The position numbers and the translations under genes are program-made. Positions 1 to 7,607 of a stretch of DNA of 64,000 nucleotides are shown piece after piece. Within the stretch, counting starts at the first letter, position 1; the number at the start of each line of letters is the position of its first letter. Below the pieces are notes generated by a model. It saw only the letters and a list, made by a program, of their open reading frames with translations. It searched no databases and was not told the DNA's origin. Source of the stretch: JAKSPM01 sp964450645 (GTDB lineage Bacteria; Bacillota; Clostridia; Oscillospirales; Oscillospiraceae); NCBI GenBank assembly GCA_964450645.1, contig CAYVEB010000004.1, positions 6,719 through 70,718 on the forward strand, given 5' to 3'.

Positions 1-796
1 TTGCCACCGGGTTGCGGTAGACGCGCTCAAACATAAATTCCCGCAGCGCCTGCATGGCCTGTTCAATCTCCGGCCGCATCCGCAGCGTGCGGCTGCCCTG
101 GGACGAGAGAATGATATCCTCCACCATCGTGTTGATGCGGGTGGAGTGACGGTCGCCCAGAACGTCGGAGATGGACTTGGGAATGTCGCGTTCCGTCAAA
201 ATCCCGCCTCGCATAGCGTCGTCAATGTCGTGATTCATATAGGCAATGCGGTCGGCGTAGCGGATCACCATGCCCTCTACGCTCTCCGGCGGGCGGGCGC
301 TCCACGTATGGCCCAGGATCCCCATCCTGGTCTCGTAGGTCAAATTGAGGCCCTCGCCGTCGTTTTCCAGCCGGTCCACCACCCGCAGCGACTGCTCGTT
401 GTGCCGGAAGGGCTTGCCGATCATCTGGCTCAGCGCCTCTTCCCCGGCGTGGCCAAAGGGCGTGTGCCCCAGATCGTGGCCCAGGGCGATGGCCTCTGTC
501 AGATCCTCGTTCAGCTGCAGACCCCTGGCAATCGACCGGGCAATATGCGACACCTCCAGCGTGTGGGTCATGCGCGTGCGGTAGTGGTCGCCCTCCGGCT
601 TAAGAAATACCTGGGTCTTGTGCATCAGGCGGCGAAACGCCTTGCTATGTAAAATGCGGTCGGTATCCCGCTGAAAGCATGTGCGCGTATCGCTTTGCTC
701 CTGCGGCTTGTCCCGCCCGCGGGATTGATCGGCAAACGCGGCATAGGGCACCAGGTTCTGGTGCTCTTGAATCTCCATCCGTTCGCGAACTGTCAT
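1..796 (-). CDS. dgt: dGTPase-like HD-domain triphosphohydrolase, partial
   Basis: The gene starts at an ATG at 796 and runs off the left edge, leaving about 265 codons. It reads as a deoxyguanosinetriphosphate triphosphohydrolase-like protein, which cleaves dGTP or related dNTPs to the nucleoside and triphosphate. Visible family marks are the N-terminal FRRLMHKTQVF stretch, the H of 'MTHTLEVSHIAR', the HD pair in 'GHDLGHTPFGH', and 'RYADRIAYMNHDIDDA' further on. The start overlaps the stop of the YigZ gene in an ATGA, so the two are translationally coupled. It is the last visible gene of the hflX-yigZ-dgt operon. The C-terminal end is not in the window. Confidence 0.88.
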   Translation of the reverse strand, partial: MTVRERMEIQEHQNLVPYAAFADQSRGRDKPQEQSDTRTCFQRDTDRILHSKAFRRLMHKTQVFLKPEGDHYRTRMTHTLEVSHIARSIARGLQLNEDLTEAIALGHDLGHTPFGHAGEEALSQMIGKPFRHNEQSLRVVDRLENDGEGLNLTYETRMGILGHTWSARPPESVEGMVIRYADRIAYMNHDIDDAMRGGILTERDIPKSISDVLGDRHSTRINTMVEDIILSSQGSRTLRMRPEIEQAMQALREFMFERVYRNPVA

Positions 797-1437
797 AACG
801 TCTTCCCCGCCTTTTCTACGGGAAACGCCCTGTACTCCTGCTCGCCCAACACGGGCCGGACTTTCCCGTTGGATGTATCGACGATTTTCGCCGCGAAAGC
901 CTCTGCTTCGGCCTGGGGCACAATACATTGTAGCGTCACCCGTGCCCCATACTCCGTATCCGTGATCTGCCCGCCGAACGCGGCCACGCTCTGCCGCAGC
1001 CGTTCATACAAGGGGTACGGGCAGACCATCTCCACCCGGTTCCAGACCTGCTTGCGGCTGATCCCGGCAGCGTCCACCGCCAGCTTGGCGGATTTGGCGT
1101 AGGCGCGCGCCAGGCCGCCCGCGCCCAGCAGCGTCCCGCCAAAATAGCGGGTCACCACACAGCAGACGTTGAACAGTTCCTCGCGCCGCAGCACCTCCAA
1201 TACCGGCATCCCAGCGGTTCCCTGCGGCTCGCCGTCGTCGGAATAGCGCATCGCGCCGCCCCAGAGAATGTAGGCGTAGACGTTATGGGACGCGTCGTAG
1301 TGCTTTTCCCGCATCCGCCGGATGCGGGCGACCGCTTCCTCCTCAGTCTGCACCGGCCAGATATGGCCGATGAAGCGCGAGCGTTTTTCCACAAATTCCG
1401 CTACGCCGTCGCCGGTGGGAACCAGATATTCCTCCAC
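793..1437 (-). CDS. YigZ/IMPACT family protein
   Basis: A 214-residue protein of the YigZ (UPF0029/IMPACT) family. These proteins have an N-terminal IMPACT domain, recognised here by 'KRSRFIGHIWPV', 'DASHNVYAYIL' and 'DDGEPQGTAGMPVLEVL', and a ferredoxin-like C-terminal domain from about residue 140. The biochemical role in bacteria is not settled; eukaryotic IMPACT regulates GCN2. The start is a GTG at 1437, chosen because an AGGAGGGG ribosome site lies just before it, overlapping the end of hflX. The stop overlaps the next gene's start (ATGA). Length is normal for the family. Confidence 0.85.
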   Translation of the reverse strand: MEEYLVPTGDGVAEFVEKRSRFIGHIWPVQTEEEAVARIRRMREKHYDASHNVYAYILWGGAMRYSDDGEPQGTAGMPVLEVLRREELFNVCCVVTRYFGGTLLGAGGLARAYAKSAKLAVDAAGISRKQVWNRVEMVCPYPLYERLRQSVAAFGGQITDTEYGARVTLQCIVPQAEAEAFAAKIVDTSNGKVRPVLGEQEYRAFPVEKAGKTL

Positions 1438-1439
1438 GC

Positions 1440-2702
1440 CTACCCCTCCTTGACGTATTTTTTGAGCCTTCCGAACAATGCGTCGTCACACACCGTTTCG
1501 ACCACGATCCCCTGGTCGGTATACGCGCACCGCAGCACCTTCGCCTGGGTGTGCAGCACGCCGATCTGGCCGGACATGGCGTAGGGCAGCAGCAGCGTCA
1601 CATGGTGCTGCTGTTTCCCCAGTTTCCGGTCGATGGCGGCCAGCAGCTTGTCCATGCCCGCGCCGGTTTTGGCGCACACGGCCAGCGCGTCCTCTCCCAC
1701 CGGGATGTCCGCGCGCTCCACCAGATCCGCCTTGTTATAGCACCGCAGCACCGGCACGCCCGGCTTTGCCAGTTGGGCAATCAGCTTGTCCACCACCCGG
1801 ATATGGGCATCGCGCTCTGGGTCCGCGCTGTCGATCACATGGATCAGGAGATCGGCGTATTCCAGCTCCTCCAGGGTGGCCCGAAACGCCTCCACCAGGT
1901 GGTGCGGGAGTTTCGCGATAAAGCCCACCGTGTCGGACAGCAGCACCGTCAGCTGGTCTGTGACGGGCAACTGACGCGTGGTGGTGTCCAAGGTGTCGAA
2001 CAGGCGGTCATTGGCGGGGATCGCCGCGCCGGTCAGGCAGTTGAGCAGCGTCGATTTGCCCGCGTTGGTATAGCCCACCAGCGCCACCACCGGCACAGCG
2101 TTCTTAATCCGCCGCGCCCGCTGCACGCCGCGCACCTTGCGCACCTGCGTCAGCTGTTCCTCCAAACGCTGAATCCGGCTGCGGATATGCCGCCGGTCGG
2201 TTTCTAATTTCGTCTCCCCAGGGCCGCGTGTGCCGATCCCGCCGCCGAGACGGGACATGGACTTCCCCATCCCGCTGAGCTTCGGCAGCAAATACCGGTA
2301 CTGCGCCAGCTCCACCTGCAGCCGCCCCTCGGCGCTCTGCGCCCGCTGGGCGAAAATGTCCAAAATGAGTGCGCTGCGGTCTAAAACCGTCGCGCCGGTC
2401 AGTTCCTCCAGCGCCCGGATCTGGGAGGGCGACAGGTCGTTGTCAAAGATCACCATATTCGACTCGGTCGATTCCACCAGGTCGCGGATTTCCTCCGCCT
2501 TTCCCGGCCCCACGAAACTGTGGGGATCCGGCGCAGGACGGTTTTGTAAAACTTTGGCGGCGCATGCGCCGCCGGCGGTCTCCAGCAGCGCTTCCAACTC
2601 GTCCAGGGTCTGCTCCGTGGCAGTCTCCTCGGGGCTGAAGCACTCGGCGTGCAAGCCCACTAGCACCGCCCGCTGTATGGGTTGGGTTTGTAACTGTTCC
2701 AT
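1440..2702 (-). CDS. hflX: GTPase HflX
   Basis: Ribosome-associated GTPase HflX, which splits or rescues stalled ribosomes. The protein is 420 residues. An N-terminal HflX domain carries the conserved glycine-rich segment ('GGIGTRGPGETKLETDRR', about residues 190-210), followed by a G domain with Walker A 'GYTNAGKSTLLN', G3 'DTVGFI' and G4 'NKAD'. The reading frame stays open 125 codons further upstream, but the ATG at 2702 has GGAGG five bases before it and begins where HflX homologues begin; the upstream part is read-through of the intergenic repeat. The gene heads the hflX-yigZ-dgt operon, with a candidate promoter at 2740-2767. Confidence 0.93.
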   Translation of the reverse strand: MEQLQTQPIQRAVLVGLHAECFSPEETATEQTLDELEALLETAGGACAAKVLQNRPAPDPHSFVGPGKAEEIRDLVESTESNMVIFDNDLSPSQIRALEELTGATVLDRSALILDIFAQRAQSAEGRLQVELAQYRYLLPKLSGMGKSMSRLGGGIGTRGPGETKLETDRRHIRSRIQRLEEQLTQVRKVRGVQRARRIKNAVPVVALVGYTNAGKSTLLNCLTGAAIPANDRLFDTLDTTTRQLPVTDQLTVLLSDTVGFIAKLPHHLVEAFRATLEELEYADLLIHVIDSADPERDAHIRVVDKLIAQLAKPGVPVLRCYNKADLVERADIPVGEDALAVCAKTGAGMDKLLAAIDRKLGKQQHHVTLLLPYAMSGQIGVLHTQAKVLRCAYTDQGIVVETVCDDALFGRLKKYVKEG

Positions 2703-2739
2703 AGTTCCTCCGCTGCGATCTGCCCTTCTTTTTCGGAAA

Positions 2740-2767
2740 ATTGTATCCTGTCCTGGCCACGCATCAA
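2740..2767 (-). promoter_or_regulatory. Candidate sigma-A promoter of hflX operon
   Basis: On the minus strand TTGATG (2767-2762) is followed after 16 bases by TACAAT (2745-2740), about 38 bases upstream of the hflX start codon. It sits between the intergenic repeat and hflX. Confidence 0.55.
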
Positions 2768-2802
2768 AAGCTTTCATTCTAAAGCTTTCGGCTAAAAAAC
2801 TC

Positions 2803-3085
2803 GCAGAGTTTGCGCGGTTTACCGCGCAAAAAATTGCAATCATTTTTCGTCGCGGCGTGTACATGGTGAAAAATACCTTACAGGTCGCAAACGTGCGCAC
2901 TTTCCCGGCAGCAAGCCCGGCAACGCGGGTTGCTGTTGAGGGTGAGACATCAGGCGCGTTGCAAGGAAAGGCGCGCTTGCACGGCTTCCCGGCACTCGCG
3001 CCTGAATGGGAAACCGCGCTGCAGCGACCTGCATCCATCCAAATCAAAGCCCGGCGAAGCGGGTTCAATTGGAACATGTCGAAAA
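2803..3085. repeat. Intergenic dispersed repeat, copy 1
   Basis: First of three related intergenic elements in the window (others at 42485-42715 and 46868-47122), all in the same orientation. It opens with GCAGAGTTTGCGCG and a perfect 10-bp stem (TTTGCGCGGT/ACCGCGCAAA). The shared blocks then follow in order: CGGCGTGTAC...GAAAAATAC, AGGTCGCAAACGTGCG, GCAAGCCCGGCAACGCGGGTT, CGCGCTGCAGCGACCTG and GGGTTCAATTGG. It fills the gap between rpmE and hflX. No gene is credible here, although one frame stays open across it. Confidence 0.75.
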
Positions 3086-3090
3086 TAGTC

Positions 3091-3124
3091 AGAAAAAGTC
3101 CGCACCAGTATCAGGTGCGGACTT
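3091..3124 (-). terminator. Rho-independent terminator of rpmE
   Basis: A perfect 11-bp stem, AAGTCCGCACC (3096-3106) with GGTGCGGACTT (3114-3124) and a 7-base loop, lies 9 bases beyond the rpmE stop. On the minus strand it is followed by a run of Ts (TTTTTCT), as expected for intrinsic termination. Confidence 0.9.
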
Positions 3125-3132
3125 AAATCAAA

Positions 3133-3333
3133 TTACTTCAGGCCGTACTTTCTGTTGAACCGGTCAACACGTCCGCCGGTATCTACCAGCTTTTGCTTGC
3201 CGGTGTAGAAAGGATGACACTTGGAGCAAATTTCAACTCTGATGTCCTTTTTGGTGGAGCCGGTTTCGATGACCGCACCACACGCGCATCTGATCGTCGT
3301 CTGTTGATAATTCGGATGGATTCCTTCCTTCAT
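3133..3333 (-). CDS. rpmE: 50S ribosomal protein L31 (zinc-binding form)
   Basis: A 66-residue bacterial L31. It carries the zinc-ribbon cysteines in 'CAC' (C16, C18) and 'CSKCHPF' (C37, C40), so it is the Zn-containing C+ paralogue rather than the zinc-free one. The start ATG at 3333 has AGAGGTG eight bases upstream. The gene is monocistronic: a strong promoter lies at 3406-3434 and a terminator directly follows the stop. The 70-base leader could carry autoregulatory structure, as known for other L31 mRNAs, but no specific fold is claimed. Confidence 0.97.
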   Translation of the reverse strand: MKEGIHPNYQQTTIRCACGAVIETGSTKKDIRVEICSKCHPFYTGKQKLVDTGGRVDRFNRKYGLK

Positions 3334-3405
3334 CGGAGTTCACCTCTTTCTTAAGAAATCTGTAAGAGGGCGACACAACCCTCCCCTTGGCTTGCATGCC
3401 GAAAT

Positions 3406-3434
3406 ATCATATCACATCCTTTTTGGAATTGCAA
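3406..3434 (-). promoter_or_regulatory. Sigma-A promoter of rpmE
   Basis: On the minus strand TTGCAA (3434-3429), a 17-base spacer and TATGAT (3411-3406) lie about 70 bases upstream of the rpmE start. The match to the sigma-A consensus is close and the spacing ideal. Confidence 0.8.
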
Positions 3435-3486
3435 GTCTTTTTTATAAAATTCCCCAGAATACGCTCAAATTTCCGTCGGCGCGCGG

Positions 3487-4668
3487 TCAGCGCTTCCAAG
3501 TCTCCCCGGGCAGGCGGCAAAAGATCCGCTCCTTCCGCTCCTGTCCTGGCTCCGGGACGGCGGAAGGCTGAATGAACAGGGAAAACAGGTCGGCACACCG
3601 CTCCTCCAACCGGTAGAAGGCCTGGTCGGGCGGCCGCTCTCCGGCGTTGACGATAGGCAGCCTGGCCGTCGTTTTACACCGGTGGAGGATCCCGATTCCG
3701 GTCTGATCCACGGCCAGCGCCCGCAGATAGGGAAATGGCGCTTGCATCCGCTCCTGGGAGATACCCAAATAGGCGCACAGTACCATCCGGCACACCCTGG
3801 ACCTGGCGTAGCGCTTGGATTTTGTGCGGGCGATCACATCCCCCACGCTGCTCCCCTCCCGGCAGGCCCGCGCAAACCTCCGCCACAGGCCCTCGCTACC
3901 AAAGGGCAGCGCCGCGAACGCTTCGTCCGGCAGCGTCCGCAGCCGCGCCAGCACCGCTCGCTCGCCAAAGGCCATGTCATAGCGCGCCGCGCCCTCATAG
4001 ACCGCCATGGCATCCTCCGGGACATAGCCGCGCCAGCCGGCTGTCGGCATCCCCCGCAGCGCCGTGGCCGAGGGATTTTCCGCGTCGGCCTCCCGCGCGT
4101 GGTAATCTCCCGACCGCCGCAGCGCCACCGGTTCAAGCCGCGCGCCGGTTTGCAAAATCGCCTTGCAGTATTCCACCGCCAAAATGTCGTTGGGCGACGT
4201 GACCGGCACGCACGCGCCCGTCACCTGCTCCAGCGCCTGCTGCCGCGCGCTGGCAAACGACGCCTTCTCCGCCAGCGCCCGCCGCAGCGCCTGCGTATAT
4301 TCCGGGGTCAGAAGCGCCCGCGCCGTGGCCGTCAGGCGCTCCAGATCTCCGCACTCCGCGCCAAAGCAAACGGCGTCCACGCAGCCCAGCGCGTCGAGCG
4401 CCGCGACGCCGCCCGCGGCGAACCCCTCCGCCGAGGACAGCGCCTTGGTCACCGGCAGCTCCAGCACCAAATTTGCCCCGCACAGCACCGCCGCCCGCGC
4501 CCGCACCGCCTTGTCCATCACCGCCGGAGCGCCCCGCTGGACGTACTGCCCGCTCATGACGCACACGATCGCCGTGTCCGCCCCAAACCGCCGCCGGATC
4601 CACGCAAACTGCTTTTCGTGGCCCCGGTGCAGCGGGTTGTATTCGCAGACAATCCCCACGACTTTCAC
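3487..4668 (-). CDS. tmcAL: tRNA(Met) cytidine acetate ligase (TmcAL/YlbM family)
   Basis: A 393-residue nucleotidyltransferase-like protein of the TmcAL family, which uses acetate and ATP to make N4-acetylcytidine at the wobble position of elongator tRNA-Met. The N-terminus 'GIVCEYNPLHRGHEKQ' holds the HxGH-type nucleotide-binding motif, and 'MSGQYVQRGAPA' and 'SPNDILAVEY' are family signatures. The start is GTG at 4668 with AGAGGA upstream. It is divergent from acetate kinase, a pairing common in Clostridia; acetate is its substrate. A minus-strand TATAAT at 4722-4717 could be its -10 box, overlapping the ackA promoter. Confidence 0.9.
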   Translation of the reverse strand: MKVVGIVCEYNPLHRGHEKQFAWIRRRFGADTAIVCVMSGQYVQRGAPAVMDKAVRARAAVLCGANLVLELPVTKALSSAEGFAAGGVAALDALGCVDAVCFGAECGDLERLTATARALLTPEYTQALRRALAEKASFASARQQALEQVTGACVPVTSPNDILAVEYCKAILQTGARLEPVALRRSGDYHAREADAENPSATALRGMPTAGWRGYVPEDAMAVYEGAARYDMAFGERAVLARLRTLPDEAFAALPFGSEGLWRRFARACREGSSVGDVIARTKSKRYARSRVCRMVLCAYLGISQERMQAPFPYLRALAVDQTGIGILHRCKTTARLPIVNAGERPPDQAFYRLEERCADLFSLFIQPSAVPEPGQERKERIFCRLPGETWKR

Positions 4669-4697
4669 AAAAATTTCCTCTTTTCCAAAAATAATAC

Positions 4698-4726
4698 TTG
4701 TGCAACCGGGAAATCTATTATAGAAT
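4698..4726 (+). promoter_or_regulatory. Candidate promoter of ackA
   Basis: TTGTGC (4698-4703), 17 bases, then TAGAAT (4721-4726), about 60 bases before the ackA start. A minus-strand TATAAT (4722-4717) overlaps it, so the tmcAL and ackA promoters probably share this short region. Confidence 0.55.
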
Positions 4727-4731
4727 AGAAT

Positions 4732-4746
4732 TTAGTATCATACTAA
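4732..4746. promoter_or_regulatory. Palindrome, possible operator between ackA and tmcAL
   Basis: TTAGTATCATACTAA is a perfect 15-base palindrome (7-base arms around one C). It lies just downstream of the predicted ackA start point and over the likely -35 zone of the opposite tmcAL promoter. The placement is that of a repressor site; no regulator is identified. Confidence 0.5.
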
Positions 4747-4787
4747 CTCAAATGGAACATAAATACAAGATTTAGGAGTGATTTCTC

Positions 4788-5990
4788 ATGAAAATTCTCG
4801 TGATCAACGCTGGTTCCTCCTCTTTGAAATACCAGCTGATAGATCCGGATACCGGCCGTGTTTACGCCAAGGGCCTGTGCGAGCGAATCGGTCTGGACGG
4901 CCGTCTCAACCACAAAGTGCTTGACGAAGCGGGCAAGACCACGCTCTCGGATACGCGCGACATCCCCATGCCCACCCATTCCGAGGCCATCGAGGCGGTC
5001 TTGTCGATTTTGGTGGACGAAACCTACGGCGTGGTCAAGTCCCTGGACGAAGTGGACGCCGTCGGCCACCGCGTGCTCCATGGCGGCGACAAATTTGTGG
5101 AATCATGCATCGTGGACGACGCCTGCAAGAAAGCCATTGAAGATTGCATCCCCCTCGGCCCGCTCCACAATCCCGCCAACCTCAAGGGCATTTTGGCCTG
5201 TGAAAAGGCCATGCCCGGCAAGAAGCAGGTCGCTGTATTCGACACCGCGTTCCATATGACCATGCCGCCCAAGGCCTACCGCTATGCGATCCCCACGGAA
5301 TACTACGAAAACGATCACATTCGCCGCTACGGTTTCCACGGCACATCCCACCGCTTCGTCTCCAAGCGCACCATTGAGCTGATGGGCTCGAACCCCGACC
5401 TGAAAATCGTGGTCTGCCACCTGGGCAACGGTTCTTCTCTGTCCGCCGTCTCCGGCGGCAAGTGCCGGGACACCTCCATGGGTCTGTCCCCGCTGGCGGG
5501 CGTGCCCATGGGTACCCGCAGCGGCGATATTGACCCGTGCGTGGTGGAGTTTATCTGCAACAAGTACGGCATGAGCGTCTCGGAATGTCTGAATATGCTC
5601 AACAAGAAGTCCGGTATGCTGGCCATCTCCGGCAAGTCCTCCGACTTCCGCGATCTGGAAGATGGCGTGCGGGAGGGTGACGAGAACTGCGCCCTGGCCC
5701 GCGAAAAATTTGCCTATGAAGTGCGCAAATACATCGGCGCCTACGCCGCCGCGCTGGGCGGGCTGGACTGCCTGGTCTTCACCGCCGGCGTCGGCGAAAA
5801 CGACGCGAACATGCGCGCTTCCATCTGCGAAGGGCTGGAATTCCTGGGCGTCAAGCTGGACGCAGAAACCAACGCAAAGCGCGGCGACGAGCGGATCATC
5901 TCCGCATCCGATTCCAAGGTCACCGTCTGGGTCATCCCCACCAACGAGGAACTGATGATCGCCCAGGACACAGCGGCGCTTTGCAGATAA
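4788..5990 (+). CDS. ackA: Acetate kinase
   Basis: Acetate kinase (400 residues, standard length), which converts acetyl phosphate and ADP into acetate and ATP in the last step of acetogenic fermentation. Family marks are the N-terminal 'VINAGSSSLKYQL', 'GHRVLHGG', 'RYGFHGTSH', 'HLGNGSSLSAV', 'GTRSGDIDP' and 'FTAGVGEND'. The start ATG has AGGAGTG upstream. No phosphotransacetylase gene is adjacent. The gene stands alone with its own promoter and a strong terminator at 6065-6092. Confidence 0.98.
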   Translation: MKILVINAGSSSLKYQLIDPDTGRVYAKGLCERIGLDGRLNHKVLDEAGKTTLSDTRDIPMPTHSEAIEAVLSILVDETYGVVKSLDEVDAVGHRVLHGGDKFVESCIVDDACKKAIEDCIPLGPLHNPANLKGILACEKAMPGKKQVAVFDTAFHMTMPPKAYRYAIPTEYYENDHIRRYGFHGTSHRFVSKRTIELMGSNPDLKIVVCHLGNGSSLSAVSGGKCRDTSMGLSPLAGVPMGTRSGDIDPCVVEFICNKYGMSVSECLNMLNKKSGMLAISGKSSDFRDLEDGVREGDENCALAREKFAYEVRKYIGAYAAALGGLDCLVFTAGVGENDANMRASICEGLEFLGVKLDAETNAKRGDERIISASDSKVTVWVIPTNEELMIAQDTAALCR

Positions 5991-6018
5991 TCACCGTAAC
6001 TTTTTTTTAAATCATGTA

Positions 6019-6092
6019 ACGATACCCACCGGCCTGTCCAGTGGGTATCGTCATTCAAGCGTATCCGGCCGGGTCGTCCCGGCCGGTTTTTT
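6019..6092 (+). terminator. Terminator of ackA (two hairpins)
   Basis: Two perfect stems follow ackA: ACGATACCCAC/GTGGGTATCGT (6019-6029 with 6041-6051), then CCGGCCGGG/CCCGGCCGG (6065-6073 with 6078-6086) directly followed by six Ts. The second is a canonical intrinsic terminator on the plus strand. The convergent tsaD gene ends at 6134. Confidence 0.9.
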
Positions 6093-6133
6093 GCGTCTTT
6101 AAAGGCAAAAACGCTGCACAGTTCGCGCGCATA

Positions 6134-7150
6134 TTACAGCCGCTCACCCTCGATGGATTTGGTCGCGTAGGCATTGAGGGTCTGATCGGCGAGGTTGCCC
6201 GCCAGATACTCATAGTACCCCTGGGCGCCGATCATGGCCGCGTTGTCCCCGCACAGGGACACGGGCGGCGTATACAGCGTGATTCCCCGCCGCCGCGCCT
6301 GGTACGAAAAGTCGGCACGGATTCTGGAGTTGGCCGCGACGCCGCCGGCGATGGCCAGCTTGTTGTAGCCTGTCCGCTCCAGCGCCAACATCGCCCGCGG
6401 CACCAAAATCTGGCTGACCGCCTTGGAAAAACTGGCGCACAAGGACGCGATCTCCAGCGTCTCGCCCCGCTGCGCGGCGTTGTGGATCAGGTTCAGCGCC
6501 GCCGTCTTAAGCCCGGAGAAGGACATATCCAGCGGATTCCCCGCCAGCTTCGGCACCGGCAGCGCGTATCTTTCCTCGTCTCCCGTCCGGGCGGCCTTGT
6601 CCAGCGCTGCGCCGCCGGGATAGGGCATTCCCAGCACCCGCGCCACCTTATCAAAGCACTCGCCCGCCGCGTCGTCCCGCGTACCGCCGAGGATTTGCAT
6701 CCGGGTATAGTCCCGCACGTCTACGAGCAAGGTGTGCCCGCCGGACACCACCAGGCACAAAAACGGCGGCTCCAGCTCCGGGTAGGCCAGATAGTTCGCC
6801 GCGATATGGCCCCGGATGTGGTGGACGGGAATCAGCGGCACACCCAATGAAAGAGCCGCCGCCTTCGCGAAATTCACGCCCACCAGCACCGCGCCGATCA
6901 GGCCCGGCGCATAGGTCACCGCGACCGCGTCGATCTGGCCGCGCCGGACGTCCGCCCGCGCAAGGGCCTCATCGGCCAGGGCGTAGATGGACTCGATATG
7001 CTTGCGGGAGGCGATCTCCGGCACCACGCCGCCGTAGATCCGGTGCAGCGCCACCTGCGAGGCGATGGCGTCGGACAGTGCCCTCCGCCCATCGGCCACC
7101 ACGGCCACGGCCGTCTCGTCACACGAGGATTCAATTGCCAGAATGTTCAT
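6134..7150 (-). CDS. tsaD: tRNA N6-adenosine threonylcarbamoyltransferase TsaD
   Basis: A 338-residue TsaD (Gcp/YgjD), the catalytic subunit that transfers threonylcarbamoyl from TC-AMP to A37 of ANN-decoding tRNAs. The ASKHA fold is recognised from 'ILAIESSCDETAVAVV' at the N-terminus and the metal-binding HHIRGH (H111 and H115); 'VSGGHTLLV' and 'GGVAANSRIR' follow. Its start overlaps the end of rimI by 20 bases. TsaD and RimI are often neighbours. It is the last gene of the operon headed by the AMP-ligase; TsaB and TsaE are not in the window. Confidence 0.97.
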   Translation of the reverse strand: MNILAIESSCDETAVAVVADGRRALSDAIASQVALHRIYGGVVPEIASRKHIESIYALADEALARADVRRGQIDAVAVTYAPGLIGAVLVGVNFAKAAALSLGVPLIPVHHIRGHIAANYLAYPELEPPFLCLVVSGGHTLLVDVRDYTRMQILGGTRDDAAGECFDKVARVLGMPYPGGAALDKAARTGDEERYALPVPKLAGNPLDMSFSGLKTAALNLIHNAAQRGETLEIASLCASFSKAVSQILVPRAMLALERTGYNKLAIAGGVAANSRIRADFSYQARRRGITLYTPPVSLCGDNAAMIGAQGYYEYLAGNLADQTLNAYATKSIEGERL

Positions 7151-7607
7151 GCCCCACGCTCCATGTCTTTTTCAAAATCAGCGCGTCCTCTTCCGGGTGA
7201 CAATAATAGCGCGGCCGCCGCCCCACCTGGGTAAACCCCAGCGCCTGATACAGGCAGATCGCCGGCTGATTTGTGACGCGCACCTCCAACGCCAGGCTGC
7301 CCACGCCCCGCCCTTTCAGGCGGACCTCCAATTCCGTCACCAGCGCCATTCCAAGGCCCCGGCGGCGGCAGTCCGGCCGCACCGCCAGATTCATCATATC
7401 CGCCTCTTTTAGAACGCTCTGGCTGCCCACATAGCCGGCCACATCCGCGCCGTCCAGCGCCACCAGCCAAAGACTCAGCGGATTGGTCAGCTCTCCGCGC
7501 AAAATCTCCTCCGGCCACGGATCGGAAAAGCACTGCCGTTCCAGCTCCGCCACTTGGCGGATATTGGCCGGAGCCATCGGTACGATGGGAAAATCACTTG
7601 GCATCAT
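7131..7607 (-). CDS. rimI: Ribosomal protein alanine N-acetyltransferase RimI-like
   Basis: A GNAT-family acetyltransferase of 158 residues, of the RimI type that acetylates the N-terminal alanine of ribosomal protein S18. The acetyl-CoA loop 'RPDCRRRGLGMALVTEL' (about 85-101), 'SLALEVRVTNQPAICLYQALGF' region and C-terminal 'YYCHPEEDALIL' are typical. Starts at 7607 and 7604 (ATGATG) both overlap the 3' end of polA by 11-14 bases. Substrate assignment rests on family and on the tsaD neighbourhood. Confidence 0.88.
   Translation of the reverse strand: MMPSDFPIVPMAPANIRQVAELERQCFSDPWPEEILRGELTNPLSLWLVALDGADVAGYVGSQSVLKEADMMNLAVRPDCRRRGLGMALVTELEVRLKGRGVGSLALEVRVTNQPAICLYQALGFTQVGRRPRYYCHPEEDALILKKTWSVGHEHSGN

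Noticed and set aside
2703..3077. N-terminal extension of HflX (125 codons)
   Set aside because: It lies in the dispersed repeat, has no similarity to HflX, and a proper start with GGAGG exists at 2702.
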